64,000 nucleotides of DNA from Thuidium tamariscinum (GCA_947034885.2 OX344753.2:16120001-16184000); one strand, 5' to 3'; shown: positions 33,313 through 47,145, counted from the stretch's first letter. Notes: a model not told the origin generated them from the letters alone. Program-made: numbers and translations.

Positions 33313-35531
33313 AGTGGATAAGTGCCACTTGAAGCACAATCAAGGCCATTCGCAGTGGCCAGGAATTCATACTAGTTCATTAGCAGCCAATTCATGCCCC
33401 ACAAGAAGTGGAAATATCAACAGCGCCAATGGGCATTGTGGAATTGATTGATGCTTGACTTTGTTCTCTTGATGTAAACTATTGACAGATGCTTAAGAGG
33501 ATGAGTATACATGTTTCAGACCCAAGTTCGTGCATGAAAAATTTCAGCTCTAACTGGTGCTATTGATAGGCTTTCTTTGGCAGTGAATGCATGCCTTTCA
33601 TTTGGATTCTTTCACATAGTTGCGCGCTTGAAAAAACTCAATCAGCGAAAAGCTTAACACTTTTCGTCGGATCGTGGGCCTGGGGTCTCACTTAGCAGTC
33701 TCTTGCTTCGCATCCTCCACTATTTAAAGAATTCACCTGCAAGGAAATTCATTCTTCATTGATCTCGACAGAAGTACCTGAATTGACACCCAATATTTGC
33801 ACACTTCACTTGAATGCGTTTTCAAAATTGTAAGTAAGAAACCAGTTTACTTGGTCTGAGTCCCATGTCATCAAAATTCTTAAGAATGTTAACTTCAGAC
33901 AACGAGCAACGAGAGGGAGACAAATCTGTTCATCACGGATAAATTAGCTAAAAGGTTCATAGTTTCAGGTATGTCACCACTTTTGAGATAGGCGAACTCC
34001 TTGCACATTTCAGCTGTGACAATGAAATTAGACAATAACTTTTCAAGATTCGAGCATAAAATAATGAATCACGCATAAATGGGCCAAGGTGGTGATCACT
34101 TCAAATTTTGGAGTTCAGTTCTCACAGCTACTGTGAAGGTTACTTTCCTCTTTCTCATTCTGCCATTATGTTATCAGCTCTTGCCTGTTACATTCACAAC
34201 CTCAGGTTGAATTTCACATCAATATCAACCCTCTTTGTTCAATTAGATTCCACTTCATTTCTTTTGACGATTCTCATGGCAAATTTAACCCAAGAGCAAC
34301 GCAAATCTAAGAAGGTCTAGGAATTAGTGTACCTCGGCATCGCACTGAAGTTGTTCCGCCCAAAGCTCCTCGCGCTTCTTCAGGTCAAGAGAATTTGCTT
34401 TCCATGAGATCGTTAAATTATTCTTGCCATTGCCTGTGTTAGCTAGAAATCAATGGCGTAAGAAATAGAGTCTTACCGGCTTACATGTTAGAGACGATGT
34501 CAACCCGGGAAACAGAGATAACGAACTCACAGCCGGTCCGCTTAGAAAACTAAAAAAATGGGACGCTGTGTGATTTTATTTTGACCTACCCATAATGCAA
34601 CTTTCATTTATTCAAAAATGATTTGACCAAAATACATGTAAAAATATACCCTAATTAACTGCTCTCTTGCAAAAACAGATAATTGTGCATCCAAAAGAGG
34701 AACTACACGCATAGACTAAACGGATCACAGGGGACCTTTTACCTTAAGAATTCATGATGTATGCAACTATGTACAGTACAATACACAATGTCACTTTTAG
34801 ATGACAAAGAACATCCAAAACTACCGTGCATCTCATTACGATAGCAACTCTACAAGTCCAAAGCCGAACAGCGTTGGAGACTTCTTATTGATCATAGACA
34901 AGTAAAACAAAATGAGTTTCAGAACTCTTAGCTTCAGTCATTCAAAACCCCAGAATATTCATTGCTTACGAAATCTTACTGAAGTCAGAGAGCCAAGATT
35001 CACAATTGAGAACTGCTGGAGAAAAGAACGAAGATGAGAGGCCACGGCATAATCAGGGTTTAGAAAAGAGAAAAGACAGATCGAGGAAAAGGTTGGTAAG
35101 TACCAATAATCATAATCAACAGAGTCGCACCATGTACATGCATGTACATTGTACACAGACTTCGTTAGCCAAAAGCACAGAAGTGTCTACACTCAAATTA
35201 CGACTGCTTGATCCATCTATGCTTAGGTACTGTCCATGCTATTACTACACAACACTAGACAGACGACGTAATAATCTATGAGGCAAGAAATAGACATAAG
35301 TTCCAGGAAAATTATTTACACAAGTAATATATACACAACGTGAGAACTTCCGCCAACCTGTACGCTTGGGACGCTCAACTCGTAAAGCCCAACTGTCTCC
35401 TCTTGCCAGCACCTTCTCAGAACCGCCCAACCTCTGGGAAGCTCAGTATGTACAACACGCCATCCGACGGTTTATACCGCGGACATCAAAACCTAAAGTT
35501 GTGTTGGGACAAAGGCATACAAACAGCGCAG
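33313..35531. other. Intergenic DNA downstream of the minus-strand gene
   Basis: Moderate base composition, short overlapping frames only. It probably includes the 3' UTR of the gene ending at 35532. No RNA gene or transposon end recognised. Confidence 0.45.
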
Positions 35532-38500
35532 TCAGTTGACGTATTTATACTGCTGATACGAATCGCTCATGGCCAACGATGGCTCTGCGTGACTGTCGTT
35601 GATCACATCAAAATCTTGTGAGTCGCCTGACAGGTAATGCTTCTCTTGTGGCTTTGCATAGTACTGTAAATGATCCTCAGAGTTTCCATAAGCACTTCTA
35701 TTGGCATATCCAGCCGGAATACCCTTGTCTCGGTTTGAAGTGTCCTCCGGCGAATTATACAAGTTAGCTGTGAGAGCGCCCTCCCACACCATCACATGTA
35801 GACGGATAGACTGGCCAGTTTGTCGGTGAAGCGAAAGCTTGTTGGACATTGAGATAGTGTCGTAACAACGAATTGAACCGGAAGACGCAACTAACCACGG
35901 CGTGATCTTTTCCCCCCCTAGCCGGGAAATAACAAGCAGCTTTCCTGCCGCACAAGCGGCTTGATACACAGTCTGCAGTCCTGCCCGATCAGCCACTGTG
36001 CCCGGGTCCACGGAAGAGACATGACAAAATCCCTGCAAAGCAAACAGAATCAATTCCTCGTGGTGTTTCAGCCGCTTAACAATAACATCGTTCACTTCAT
36101 CCAAAATAGTCATTATCTTCCCTCCTAAAATGTGCATAGTCATCAATTTCTTCAATAAAACGTAGAATTCATTGTGTTAAAATGTGCACAGAAATTTGCC
36201 AATGTGGCGCAGGAGCAATGGAGAGCCTCTCTCTACCTATCTACAAACATTTAGAAAAAAGTCCATGTGATAATCTATTTGAGCCAACAGCTGATGGAAC
36301 ACTATTTAGAAGCCGTGACCAAACACTGATTTAGAGTCAGCTAAACTCCAACGAAGAATAATGGCTAGTAAAATATCTACTGAAATATACCTCCTCTGTG
36401 CAGCTGATGCCAACTCCGAGGCGAGACTCGTTCTCTTCAGGTTTCAGGTCAATCGCAAGCTCGGCAGCAGCAGGGGAGTACCACAATCGTACTGCTCTGA
36501 CAACGTCTACATCCATGGCTTCTCGATCCTGCACTAACAATTCCTTCGTTAGTGCATAACAAAAATCCCGAAATGCAGCAGCTTCTTGAAAGGCCCAGAC
36601 TGTCCAAAATATTGATAACACGTCAACAGAGCACCTACAATTATGGAATATCTTCCGACAACACTCAAAAAATACCAGATTAGCCAATATATTTGGATGA
36701 AAAACCCATACATTAAGTTAGGCTGTTTGTTTGTTTCGTTTTGTTTGTTCAGGGCTATGTTTCATGGCGTTCCGGCGATACGACGGAGTGAAGGTTATTG
36801 ATTCTTAATGAATGAAAAAATTAGAAAAATACTTTTACTTTCATTATGACTATGGCAATGGCACAGGGCACACTAATTCTAATGATAGCCGATTTAACAG
36901 ATGAAGGTACACACATGGATAATACTATCCAATGTTTCGAAACATGCTTACATCCAAGGGTGCTTGTCGATCTACCAACAAGAAAGCAATAAAATTGGTC
37001 TACTCTACGTGACAAAATTGTGTCACACCAATGTGTCGCGCTGGGGAAGTAGGACGAATCGAAACCTAAACAATTGAACTCAAGAATTGGCAGTCATCTA
37101 TCTAACAAATAACCACTTCTTAATGCCAAAGCACGTCGTTAAGGTCGTTAAGTTAGATCGTAGAGTCAGAGTCCAAAGCAACCGCTACAAGCCTTATTCG
37201 ACAGGAGATTTGCAAACAAAACATCGTCATTTTAACATCGGCTATTCCCGCTCTTTTCAAATGGGTCTATGGAAACCACGTTCCAGTAATGAGAAGTTAA
37301 GGAAAGAAAAACTAGGGGAACATTATTTACCTGTAATCTATAACAGCCGGTATTGGCAATAACCGCAGGATCCTGCTTATACCCAGGAACTTGGTAATCT
37401 GCAAACTACATTTCCAAAGTATTGCACATCAGGATCGAACATTCGAACGACTTCAGCAGAAAAAGGCGAAACCAAACTGATATAGGAGGTACTTCGGGAC
37501 ACATGGACGGTATGAACTACGATCAAAGGCAATGCCCAACCACCATATCGTAAACAAACCGAGAAACAATCACATTGTTTTTAGAAGTCCAAATTGAAAA
37601 TCGAATCTTTTGATCAAGCTACCTGCCGTAATCTTCACCGACTGAGAAGCATCGCGGATTTTGTCCCCAGCCTTTCGGGAAAAAAAGAAATCACAGCTGA
37701 CACATGATCGTTGACTACTTACTTGCATAAAAAGGGGCTCTGTCTGAATATTGACGAAGGTGATTGGCACTCCAGACGCCTGGGCAGCCGACAACCAGGC
37801 AATCGCTCGAGCCGATGTCTGCTCAACACCAGCGTAGTCGCGAGCCTTGGGTGATAAAGCTGGTGGCATGACAAGAAGGGAAAACACCATCGCGGAGCCA
37901 GAGACAGGTAAAAAAGTCATCATCTTCTGCTCCCAGGGATAAGAAACATAGCTGTCCTTCAACTTCATACTACTCAACTTCACCAGCAAGTCGTCCTTCT
38001 TGGAAAAATCCCTCAACATCTTGGATGCTTCCAATAACTTTCGACTTTTGTCTGCAGGAATAAAATGAAAAAAAGCATTCAACTCCCTTCAAGTTATGAC
38101 ATATCCAGCATTCGAAGTTTTAGGACTAAAATATTCCGATTAGAAGAAGGAACACTAACACACGGACACCAACTTGTTTTTCTAGAAAAAATGGTTAGAC
38201 ATAAACCAGCAGACAAAATATTAGTACACACTCAACTGATGCAAGAAGCAAATTCGAATAATGTCAAGGCTTCCACATCGACACCTTGTTAAGAGCGAAG
38301 GCAGTAAAGAAACCTCCAGGACGTAAGATTTAACAATAGAGAAGACCTATAGAAAGTCAAACTACTATTTTAAAACAGGAGAAATTAGAGTGAGCACCTT
38401 GCAGGACCACGCAGTCTTGTTCCATGGCATCCACCAATGTCGCTATGTGATTGCTATCAGTAGCGCTGGCTAGTACATAAGTCTTCTTCAGAAGGGAGCT

Positions 38501-39942
38501 CTCATCTGCTGAGACTTTAGCCCGAACTTCAATTACTGAAGAGCCTCTCTTAACTTTAACCTTTATTCCTCCTGAAGCATTGTAGAGTTTCTTCAGCTCA
38601 CGCATGAGGCCTGTCTTTCCGCCGGCAAATGGGGCTACCAGCATAACTCCACTGTCGCTGCTAACCTGCAACAAAGTCTTTGAGATGACTACAAACTCTA
38701 TGGGTGACTACACCTAACAGTAGTGAAGCCCCCAACCCACTACCAATCGTACTTCACGACATTCTTTGGTAGCAGACTCGAAAGTAATCCCCGAGAAACA
38801 TTAATCTAATCCAATGGTTGCGGAGATAGGACAGACGTGATTGCGGAGATAGGATTACTCTTTTTCGAAAAATGATGGTATCGAGTCATCTATAAAGAAA
38901 AAGGGATATACAATGGTCTAGATCAAGATCGGATTGGCGAGCGTATATGTAATGAACCGCACATTTCGCGAAATATTCTCCATTTATGTCGGGACTAGCC
39001 AGGTTTGACCTTTGGCAAATTCAAAACTTCCTTCAAGGACATTCTAGAATCTGCAGTAGCATTGCTTGCCAGCAGGGGAAACATCCATTCGAAACTATAG
39101 AGCATAGTGGATAATGTGAGAGCATTGAGTGGATAAACAGCGTATAGCTAAGGCATGGACGGCCTACACAGAGAGGGGACTCCTAGCTTGAAAAATCACT
39201 TCATGCTTGAGATGTCGTTCACAGAACATGAGTGCATTTATATTAACAAACAAAGCGAAGGTGAGCAACCCCTGTAATTTCTTACAATCTTTATCTCCGC
39301 TGCGAAATAACCCTCGAACAAGGCATTTCTTTCAATAGTTGTAGGTTCCGGAACGTGGAACCCGCCCCACTGTGATCATAAACCGTTGAGGGTTACGCTT
39401 CACTGATACTTATATTCTAGGATAGTTCTCAAATAGGCATCTAAAATAAAGTTGATCTCTGTCCGGACAGCTTTATGGACTCACCGCGACTTTAAAAGTC
39501 AAAGAAAACTGAAAAGCCCTACATCATTCTGAAATAGGTCACTGTCCTAGACGAAGAGAAATTCGGAAGATTCAAGTATACTAGAAAGTAAGGCTCAAGT
39601 AAGATTCAAGATTCAGAAACCACTCGAACAAGCATTACATCCACATTAACAAAATGTCCACACAGACAGAAACCATTTAGTGCTCCTTTCCGACAGAATT
39701 TGCTCCCTACGCGAATTTCGGAATCACAAACCCAACAAGAGAATCATCCTTCCTTACCGACTCGACACTTCAAAACACATCTACATTATGCACCTACCAA
39801 AACACTACCATTCACGGGGATCAAACAATTTTACCTGAAGCACAACATCTCCACCTAAGAGCTTGCCTTCCGTCCACGATTCGGCCGGTGTCGACCCGCT
39901 CAGTTTCACAGCCACCACAGGACTATTCCCACCCCCGGCCAT
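35532..39942 (-). CDS. Conserved-looking plant protein of unknown function with PDZ-like segment
   Basis: Not recognised. Exons by hand, in order of transcription: 39942-39835, 38665-38398, 38051-37723, 37671-37623, 37398-37331, 36971-36952, 36634-36391, 36032-35532. All are GT-AG and all phases agree, giving 528 codons. The ATG starts MAGGGNSPVVAVKLSGS. Residues 37-125 are an alpha/beta-like region (VMLVAPFAGGKTGLM, TYVLASATDSNHIATLVDAM). Residues 126-281 include SGSAMVFSLLVMPPALSP and GYKQDPAVIANTGCYRLQ. Residues about 340-430 look PDZ-like: RLGVGISCTEE, then GFCHVSSVDPGTVADRAGLQ. The last 90 residues are hydrophilic and Ser/Asp/Tyr-rich. No signal peptide. Exon 6 is only 20 nt and is needed to keep the frame. 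The clean eight-exon frame argues for a real gene. A scaffold or adaptor role is only a guess from the PDZ-like part. Confidence 0.75.
36952..36971 (-). other. 20-nt microexon
   Basis: Bounded by TTGGTAG| upstream and |GTAAGC downstream on the minus strand; it codes IDKHPW plus two bases of a Met codon. Without it exon 5 (phase 0) cannot join exon 7 (which needs one base to complete a codon). Confidence 0.65.
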
Positions 39943-40912
39943 CAAATTCACACAACTCTTCCCAAACTCTCACTCCACTAACCTGCTTTCCAAACTCAGA
40001 ACCTAAAACCGCACACACCTTCCAAGATGTAGAGACCGCGCGAAGATTCGCCCCACGCACGACCGAGTCAAAAAACTCCTCTCAACAGATCCCGACACTC
40101 CCAATCCCCGTGTCAGGCCACAACTCACTCCCCGTCAGTAAAGCAACGCACATACGACCTTCAGGAAAAAACAACACGCAATCTCTCAGGTTCCCTCCCT
40201 CTCCCTCAGCCAATACTCCGACAACCACAACACGAAGCAAGAACTCGGGCACCGACTCTGCAAACACCCGATTCGTGATCTACTCATTTGCAAGAGATCC
40301 AGACGAGAGATCTGTACCCTCTCGCTTACCACCAAAGAGCTCTACCACCACAAAAGTCAAGAAGTGAGCCAAAAGAAACTTAAAAAGGAAAAAAAAGAAA
40401 TAGAAAAAAACAGAGAGAGAGAGAGAGAGAAGTTTGCAAGATGATCGCTCAAGCAAAGCAAAAGAGTTTCTTCTGTCCCGAGCTTGGCTTGCGATCACTA
40501 CGGCGGAAGAGACAACAGGAGGTCGTGCCTGAGGCGAAATTCTTTAACCTCGTGGAATCGTGGCCCGAGGGGGAAGCGGAAGAGAAGGGAAGACTCCCTC
40601 CCCGGGCCCGAGACACGGAGCATCGCACTAAGCCTGCCAACGGATTCCTGCCTTCGCGCCGCGCTTCCGGGACAAACACGACGACTGTTTCTTCGTCGGA
40701 AACGTCGCGGACGACAACGACCGTTCTGGTGCGGAACGAACTTCGTGGGAGCCGGAACAGGTCGGCACTGGATGGGGACGACGACCGTTCTGCTTGGGAA
40801 CTGTCGTTGCTGTGCCGGAAAGTTTCGTCACTGGCTGAGGATGGCGATCTTTCTGTCGTGGAGTTCAAGTTGTGGTGGTGACCAAATTGTTAAAAGGTGT
40901 GTTCACACTTGA
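39943..40912 (-). promoter_or_regulatory. Leader and promoter of the unknown gene, GC-rich
   Basis: The sequence upstream of the start codon is GC-rich with overlapping low-complexity frames on both strands (39888-40367 plus, 40441-40881 plus, 40449-40868 minus). A real divergent plus-strand gene starting at the ATG at 40441 (146 codons, rich in Ser/Thr/Arg) cannot be excluded, but nothing in its translation is familiar. I favour 5' leader and promoter. Confidence 0.4.
40411..40431 (-). repeat. (AG)n/(CT)n microsatellite in the leader
   Basis: About ten GA units; on the transcribed (minus) strand it is a CT run about 470 bases before the start codon. CT-rich tracts are common in plant 5' leaders. 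Confidence 0.85.
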
Positions 40913-41781
40913 CGTTAAAGAGTGGCGGTCTGGGTTTTGTTAGGGGCCTACTCTCGCTCATTAGAGTTAATGATAAATTATGTGCAATGAGACACTAAGA
41001 GTTGGAGTTTAAGAAAAATGCACGACAAAATTCTTTGAAACATCTAAACTTGATTTGCTGTTGTGTTTCTTTAGGATTATTCTTAGTTGAATTTTCTTCT
41101 AACACTCTCATTAGTTGGGGTTCATTTTTTAATTAACTCTATGGTGTAACAAAAAAATTTCAAATTTTTTCTTTATGAGTGTGTATTTTATTTGAACATA
41201 TTTTAATGATTTCAATGTTTAGTTCGCATGCAAACGGTAAAGCCCTTGAGTGAAGAAGTGGTTCCTTGTTGTTTTTTTCAACTTCTAGAGCATCTTTCAT
41301 CTAGCATAATTATTGTTGAAGGTAAAGGATTGAAGGCTCCGAATCATTGTGTTGATGTAGATGACTTGATGAAAATTGCTTCCATTGTAGAAAAGTTGGA
41401 GATATGGTAGCAATCAATGTACTAAGAAGTATTGTGAATTAGATAATTGATAGCTTATAGAATTGGAAGAAATCTCAATTGCAATTTGAAAACATTAATG
41501 AAAATTTAGTGATATGGTCTATAAAATTTCTATTTAGAGTAGAAAATAGAGAAAATTAGTTAAGACTTAATACTTAAAAATTAGTTCAACATAGGAATTA
41601 GAAGAAAGTAGGTTATGAAGTCAAAAAATATCCCAAACATTAGTTGATGTGTATCCATCAATACCTCTAAGGCATCTAGTATGCAACTCATATACATATA
41701 TATAGGTACAATAATAATATAGATACAGTAGGGTTCTTTTGAAACAAATTAATCATCTATTCACTCAAGTACTTAGAATAG
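40913..41781. other. AT-rich intergenic DNA
   Basis: No gene supported; a 60-codon frame at 41228-41410 is not recognisable. Confidence 0.5.
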
Positions 41782-43248
41782 CAGTGCTATTCTGTGAGCT
41801 TGAGAGCGTAGAGCAGGGATTCTATGAGCACAAAGCTTAAAAATTTGAAGAAGCATTATAAAACTTAATTTTATTCATTAAAATTGATTCCATCTTAAAA
41901 TTTGAATCAAATTTTTTTATTTCTAATAAATTTTAGTATCTATTTTTGTAGACCTATTACCGTGGACCTATTACCGTGGTTATGTTGAAATTGAATGAAA
42001 ATTCTAATTTTCAATCTTACTTAACAGTATACATTATAAAAATGAGGAACCCAATTGATATGAAAGATGAATAAAGGTGGAATTAAGTTAATATAGAATA
42101 TTGGTTGATCATTATCCTATAATAATGTAGATCTTTTTGAGGCCTAGGAAAAGGTACTAATGATTTTTATTGATGTATTATTATTACAGTTGTTTAGATT
42201 TTAGAAAGAAAATTTGTTGATAAAAATCTTTACTACACTAAATTTTATTTTGGTTGATCATATCTTGTAGCATTATAAGTCTTCTCAAGGCCAATAGGAA
42301 GGCATTATTTATTCCCTCTTCATTTTTAAGTCAATGAACTTGTTTAAATTTTAGAAAAAAATTAGTTTGTATGATTTCATTATATATGGAAAGAACTTAG
42401 TTGCACCAAATTTCATTTTGTTCATGAGTATCTTATAGTAGCGTAGGTCTTCTCAAAGGCCAATGTAGTCACCTACAATTTTGTCTTAATGTATCAATAA
42501 TGGAACTTATTAAGATTTAAAAATATATATTTGATTGATAGGGATTACTTTTGTAAAGAATGAATTTTGTTACACAAGATTATTGATTAGTTGACTCATT
42601 ATCCTCTTGTTCATCCAATGAAGGGATTCATTTCTTCTTTCTTGACCCAATGGTTGTTTATTTATCATCTTGAAATAATACTTGTCAGACTTTGCTAGAT
42701 TTTTGTGAACACTCTCCTTGGTCTTTCTTCTTAGTACCCCTCGGCGCCGAGAGGAGTCCCATGGCTCTGATAAAATTATTATTGCAAAAAAAAAAAAAAA
42801 ATCTTTTTATTTTTATTTTTTGCCAACAGACTCCCCTCGGCACCAAGGGCAGTCCCACAATTGCGGGGTGAAGAAAGAATTTTTTTTAATTGGAGCTGTG
42901 GGACTTCCCGTGGTGCCAAGGGGTATTAAGATGCAAGACTAAGGAGAGTATTCACAGAAATCTAAATTTGTGAAATAAGCTCATTTGATTTCAAAAAAAT
43001 TATAATTAGAAACTAATTTTTTTTCTTCATAAGATCTAGCAAAGTACAATAAATGGTAAAACAAAGTTATTCAAGGGACCACGGTAATAGGTCCACAATA
43101 ATAGTTCCACGGTAATAGGCACTAAAATTTACCAAAATTAATCAATTTTGGCCAAAAGTTTTAAATGGAATCTTTAAAAAATTGTATAGGCTCGCAGGCT
43201 CACAAGCTCACAAGCTCACGCTCACAGGCTCACAAAATAGCAACCCTG
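41782..43248. mobile_element. 1.47-kb foldback element, hAT-like ends
   Basis: Left end CAGTGCTATTCTGTGAGC; right end (reverse complement) CAGGGTTGCTATTTTGTGAG. Inner inverted blocks pair across the element: ACCTATTACCGTGG (twice near 41950-41985) with CCACGGTAATAGG (near 43079 and 43117). The centre is a closer foldback: about 42690-42768 against 42885-42967, including TGTGAACACTCTCCTTGG / CTAAGGAGAGTATTCACA. No transposase. An 8-bp target duplication is not evident. Confidence 0.6.
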
Positions 43249-44215
43249 GTAGTTACGACTATTGTTACTATTGGCATGAAACTCACAAACTCTTGAATCT
43301 ATCCTCTATATGACGTGAGAATGTGACAATGTAACAAAAAGTGGTGTACCACACAGGTCAATTAATTAGCCCCCCATCCCTCCTCTCTCAAAAAATTTAC
43401 AAACCATTGATTTTTTTTTAAAAGCTTACCTTTGTAATCACCGTTGATTTCTCAAAAATTCCCAAGCCATTGATCATGTAAGATTTAATCTGAACTGTTC
43501 AAATACAGATACAAATACATATATTCTATATATATTACACAGATTATATAGATACGGTTCAGATATGGTCCAGATACAAATACAAATATGAATATGAATA
43601 CATGATCACTTGTCCCATAATGTTTGTTAATCAATTGGTTTCAAAAAATTACAAGAGGAGAGGGGGAGGAAGGAAATGAAGATTTTAAAATTTTAAAATT
43701 TAAAATTTTTTTGGGTGCATAGTAATCATGCACCCAAAAAGAATTTAAATTTTTAAAATTTTAATTCTGTGGCCTGTAAAAACATGTGAAGTGTACAATG
43801 TACACAATGTACCAAAAAATGGCAGTAATTGCCAATCCATATCCAAAGAGAGTTGTAAATTGTTTCTTTATAGCCAAAAAATTCTTTTGTCTCTTTGAAA
43901 TGTAGTCTATCTTTAGAGTGCATGGCATAGTGTCAAATTGGGTTTTACATATAAAATATTATAATAATACACATGTCATTTTTTAATTAGTTGTCAAATT
44001 TTTTTAACAATTTTAAAAGTGTAATCCACATTTGTTCAATATTCTCTACATTCAAGACCTACAAGTCTAGTACTTTAATCATGTAGATACATCATGTGAT
44101 TTCTATACTACTAAACTCTTGTGAATTTTACAATCAATGGAGAATACAAATGTAAACATCAAATGTTCATGTGAATGGGAAGATTGGTCAATTCTGTTTT
44201 GGGTCATGCATGTTG
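43249..44215. other. AT-rich DNA with a small hairpin
   Basis: A hairpin at about 43704-43745 pairs TTTTTTTGGGTGCAT with ATGCACCCAAAAAG. Repeats of ATACAAATAC/ATATGAATATG occur at 43500-43605. No gene seen. Confidence 0.5.
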
Positions 44216-44513
44216 CCCAGGGAAGACACTTCTTGTGTATTTGGGGGACCCACGTGCGGCGGTGGGGTATTTTTAGGGGGGCTATCAATTACTTGTAATC
44301 ATTACTTGGCAACATTAAAAGAGCCCCTATTTTACCATAAAGCGGAAAAATCAGCCATATTATCATCCCTATTTTATTTTTAAAACACTTTGCCTTTTTA
44401 ATGTCCCCTAATTTATATGTAAATGTTTTATAAATTTTACTTGAGATTATTTAAATGTAACCTATATTTCGCCACACGTAGGTTATTAAAAAACAGGAAG
44501 TATCCTCCCCTAG
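44216..44513. mobile_element. 298-bp hAT-like MITE, copy 1
   Basis: Ends CCCAGGGAAGACACTTC and (reverse complement) CTAGGGGAGGATACTTC. It is flanked by the 8-bp duplication GCATGTTG at 44208-44215 and 44514-44521. 8-bp duplications are typical of the hAT superfamily. Non-coding. Confidence 0.92.
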
Positions 44514-46055
44514 GCATGTTGATGATATTACAAGATCTTAAATATCGTTGTCACTGTCGTCAATTACAAATAAATTCTAAAGTTACTGTTATGATTCCTT
44601 GACCTGGATAATTGAAATATAAAATGATTTAGTAGTCATTGTGAAAGTTTTCTTTAAATTGCACAATAGGTCTATGAGTTCTACATTTAAAGTGAATTTC
44701 ACATTGAATTTTTGAATTTAAGGGTGCATTCAACAATGAACTTTGAAAATTAAATTGAAACAGAGAGAAGAAATATGATTAATGTATATTATGACATTGA
44801 AGTTGCATTATTTTTTTAATTTAGGATTGAAGTTTCTTCATATTGAAACTACAATTTATTGTAAAAATTGGAAATGGAATTTACTAAAACATCTTAATTG
44901 AGATCTATTTCTTATAGAAATGACATTGAAGATTATATAACAGAATAGAAATTCAATTGAATGTTAAATTTAGTTTGAGAAAGAAACACATATTGAATTA
45001 ATAAGTCAATAATTTACATTCACTTATATGCCCGTCTCCTAGTTCTTACATTCCATCAACTTTGTAAGAGCTTTCTTCTTTGTTCAGCCAAAAATATGAG
45101 CGCTAAACACCTTGAATACTAAAATGCTTGAACGGACAATGAAGAACATCTGATTCAATATGCAAAAACATATTGAACACAAAAAGTCAAAAACATATTG
45201 AAAAATTAAAAATACAAAATATTTGAATTTGATAAACACAACATGTAATTGAAGTTTTTGAAACTAAATTGCAGTTGGGGAAGAACCTTCATCCAAAATG
45301 TGCCCTCTCACCGAGCCCCTCACGCCTCCTATTCCTAATTATTTAATACAATGAAACACCAAACTGTATTGCCTAATTGTCGTGGAGAGACAAAGAAAGT
45401 TCAAACCCTTTCACGGATTCACTAGGGCATGAGCAGTTCATGTTTTTTTAAGATCGATGGCTAAAATAGTGGGGCCTCTTTATTTTAAATCTCAATTAGA
45501 CAACCATTAATTTTTGGCATGGGGTGGGAATGGATGGGCTTGGGATGGCAGGATTCTATAATCACCATAGATAGTAAGACCCATAATTTCTATCTTGGAA
45601 AGGACAAAATCTTTTTGCATCCCTTCTTCTAAACTCAATTGGTCCAAAATTGAACAAAAGTAATTTTAGAATTTTGTGTCCCAAATATACACCTCTAATG
45701 TCTATGTGTTGTATTATGCAATGACCACTTTTATTTATAATAATTAAAAAGTGAAAATAGCTTTACATCAATACTACTTAACATTTTCTTAATGTCAATT
45801 GCTAAAAGCTAATAGAAAAATAATAAAAATGTTCATTTAATAAACATGCCGATAATTTATGTCATTAAGCTATTTATTTTTATATCTTATATTATGCCTA
45901 AAATCTAAAAAATAATTTAATTATATTTATGGTGTATTGTAGTATTGTGGTCAAGGTTTCAAATGGTTTAACTCCACATCCATTTTTTATTTGTAAAATA
46001 TTGAGCATTGTCAATCTGCAGTGGAAATTAATTCTCCTCCCCCTCACAATGGATA
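44514..46055. other. AT-rich intergenic DNA
   Basis: No gene or bounded element seen. Words with ATTGAA are frequent at 44590-45250. Confidence 0.5.
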
Positions 46056-46312
46056 GCTATTATGTGAGCATAGGAGCGTGAGCCCATGAGCCTAGAATAA
46101 TATACACCTATGGTATAAGAATATACACTATAGAAATCGTTTATGATTATATGATATATATATATATATTATACAAATACCTATATTATAGGTGTTTATG
46201 ATGCATACACTTTCTATAGTGTATAGTATCTATTTCATAAGTACCTTTATTGTAGGCTTAGTGCTCACAAGCTTTCATTCTTGGGCTCACATACTAGTAC
46301 CGTTGCTCCTGA
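46056..46312. mobile_element. MITE of the GCTAGTATGTGAGC family, diverged copy
   Basis: The left end TATGTGAGCATAGGAGCGTGAGC is cited by its start at 46062. The right end, reverse complemented, reads CAACGGTACTAGTATGTGAG. A (TA)n run and mirrored CACTATAGAAA / TTTCTATAGTG motifs lie inside. Limits are approximate. Confidence 0.45.
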
Positions 46313-47130
46313 TACCATCAATCTTTGAAAAAAATTGAAGCCATTGATGTCAACCATCAAATCTTGGTCTCTAGTTATAACAAATGGAAATTTACATAGA
46401 ATATAGAATATGGGATACAAATATGAATATGGATTCAAAATACATGATACAAGTATGGGTACAAAATACATAATACATACAAAGTACATATGCACTTATT
46501 CAAGATATGGATACAAAGACAGTGGTGTTCTATATCCCATATCAATTGTAATCATCTTGTATCTTGAAAAATACAAGTATAGGGCTAGGATGGGGTTATT
46601 GAACAAAAATATATTTTGTAAAATGCAATAAATTTGTTCATTGTTTTGAATTCATTGTGACATTTTTGAACACATTAATCTAAAAGGCAAGACTTTTTTC
46701 CTTCTTTACACATTTTTTTTATATATCCATGGTTACTTAAGAGGATTTTAGGTCTTCATTGAAACAAGAGATTTTCTACAAGCGAGTGAATTCTTGAGTC
46801 TAACTATTTAGAGATTTTAAGATTTGGTTTGCTACTCTTCAAAATGCAAGGCCCTTCATATTTGATTTGTACAACATATCTGACATCTGATGTTGAAAGT
46901 GTGTAAGAACTGGACTTTGATGGCATCTTGTGGTTGAGATTTTGATGCATGGGCTTCCAATGTATTTCCAAAGTTCCAATGTCATATCCAATCTTTGACC
47001 GTGTGCAATGAAATTCCGTTTTATTTGTGTTGGAAAAAAAATATACCTAGTCTTTGACTTCAAAACCTTGTCCCAAATCATTAGTATTGCATCTTGGGCC
47101 TTAAATTCTACTCGTATATAAGGGCTTTGA
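46313..47130. other. AT-rich intergenic DNA
   Basis: Holds an irregular GATACAAATATGAATATGG-type repeat at 46385-46580, similar to 43500-43605. No gene seen. Confidence 0.5.
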
Positions 47131-47145
47131 AATTGGCAATCATTT

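Noticed and set aside
40441-40912. A divergent plus-strand gene starting at 40441
   Set aside because: Three overlapping frames of similar length on both strands and no recognisable domain; I kept it only as a possibility in the promoter entry.
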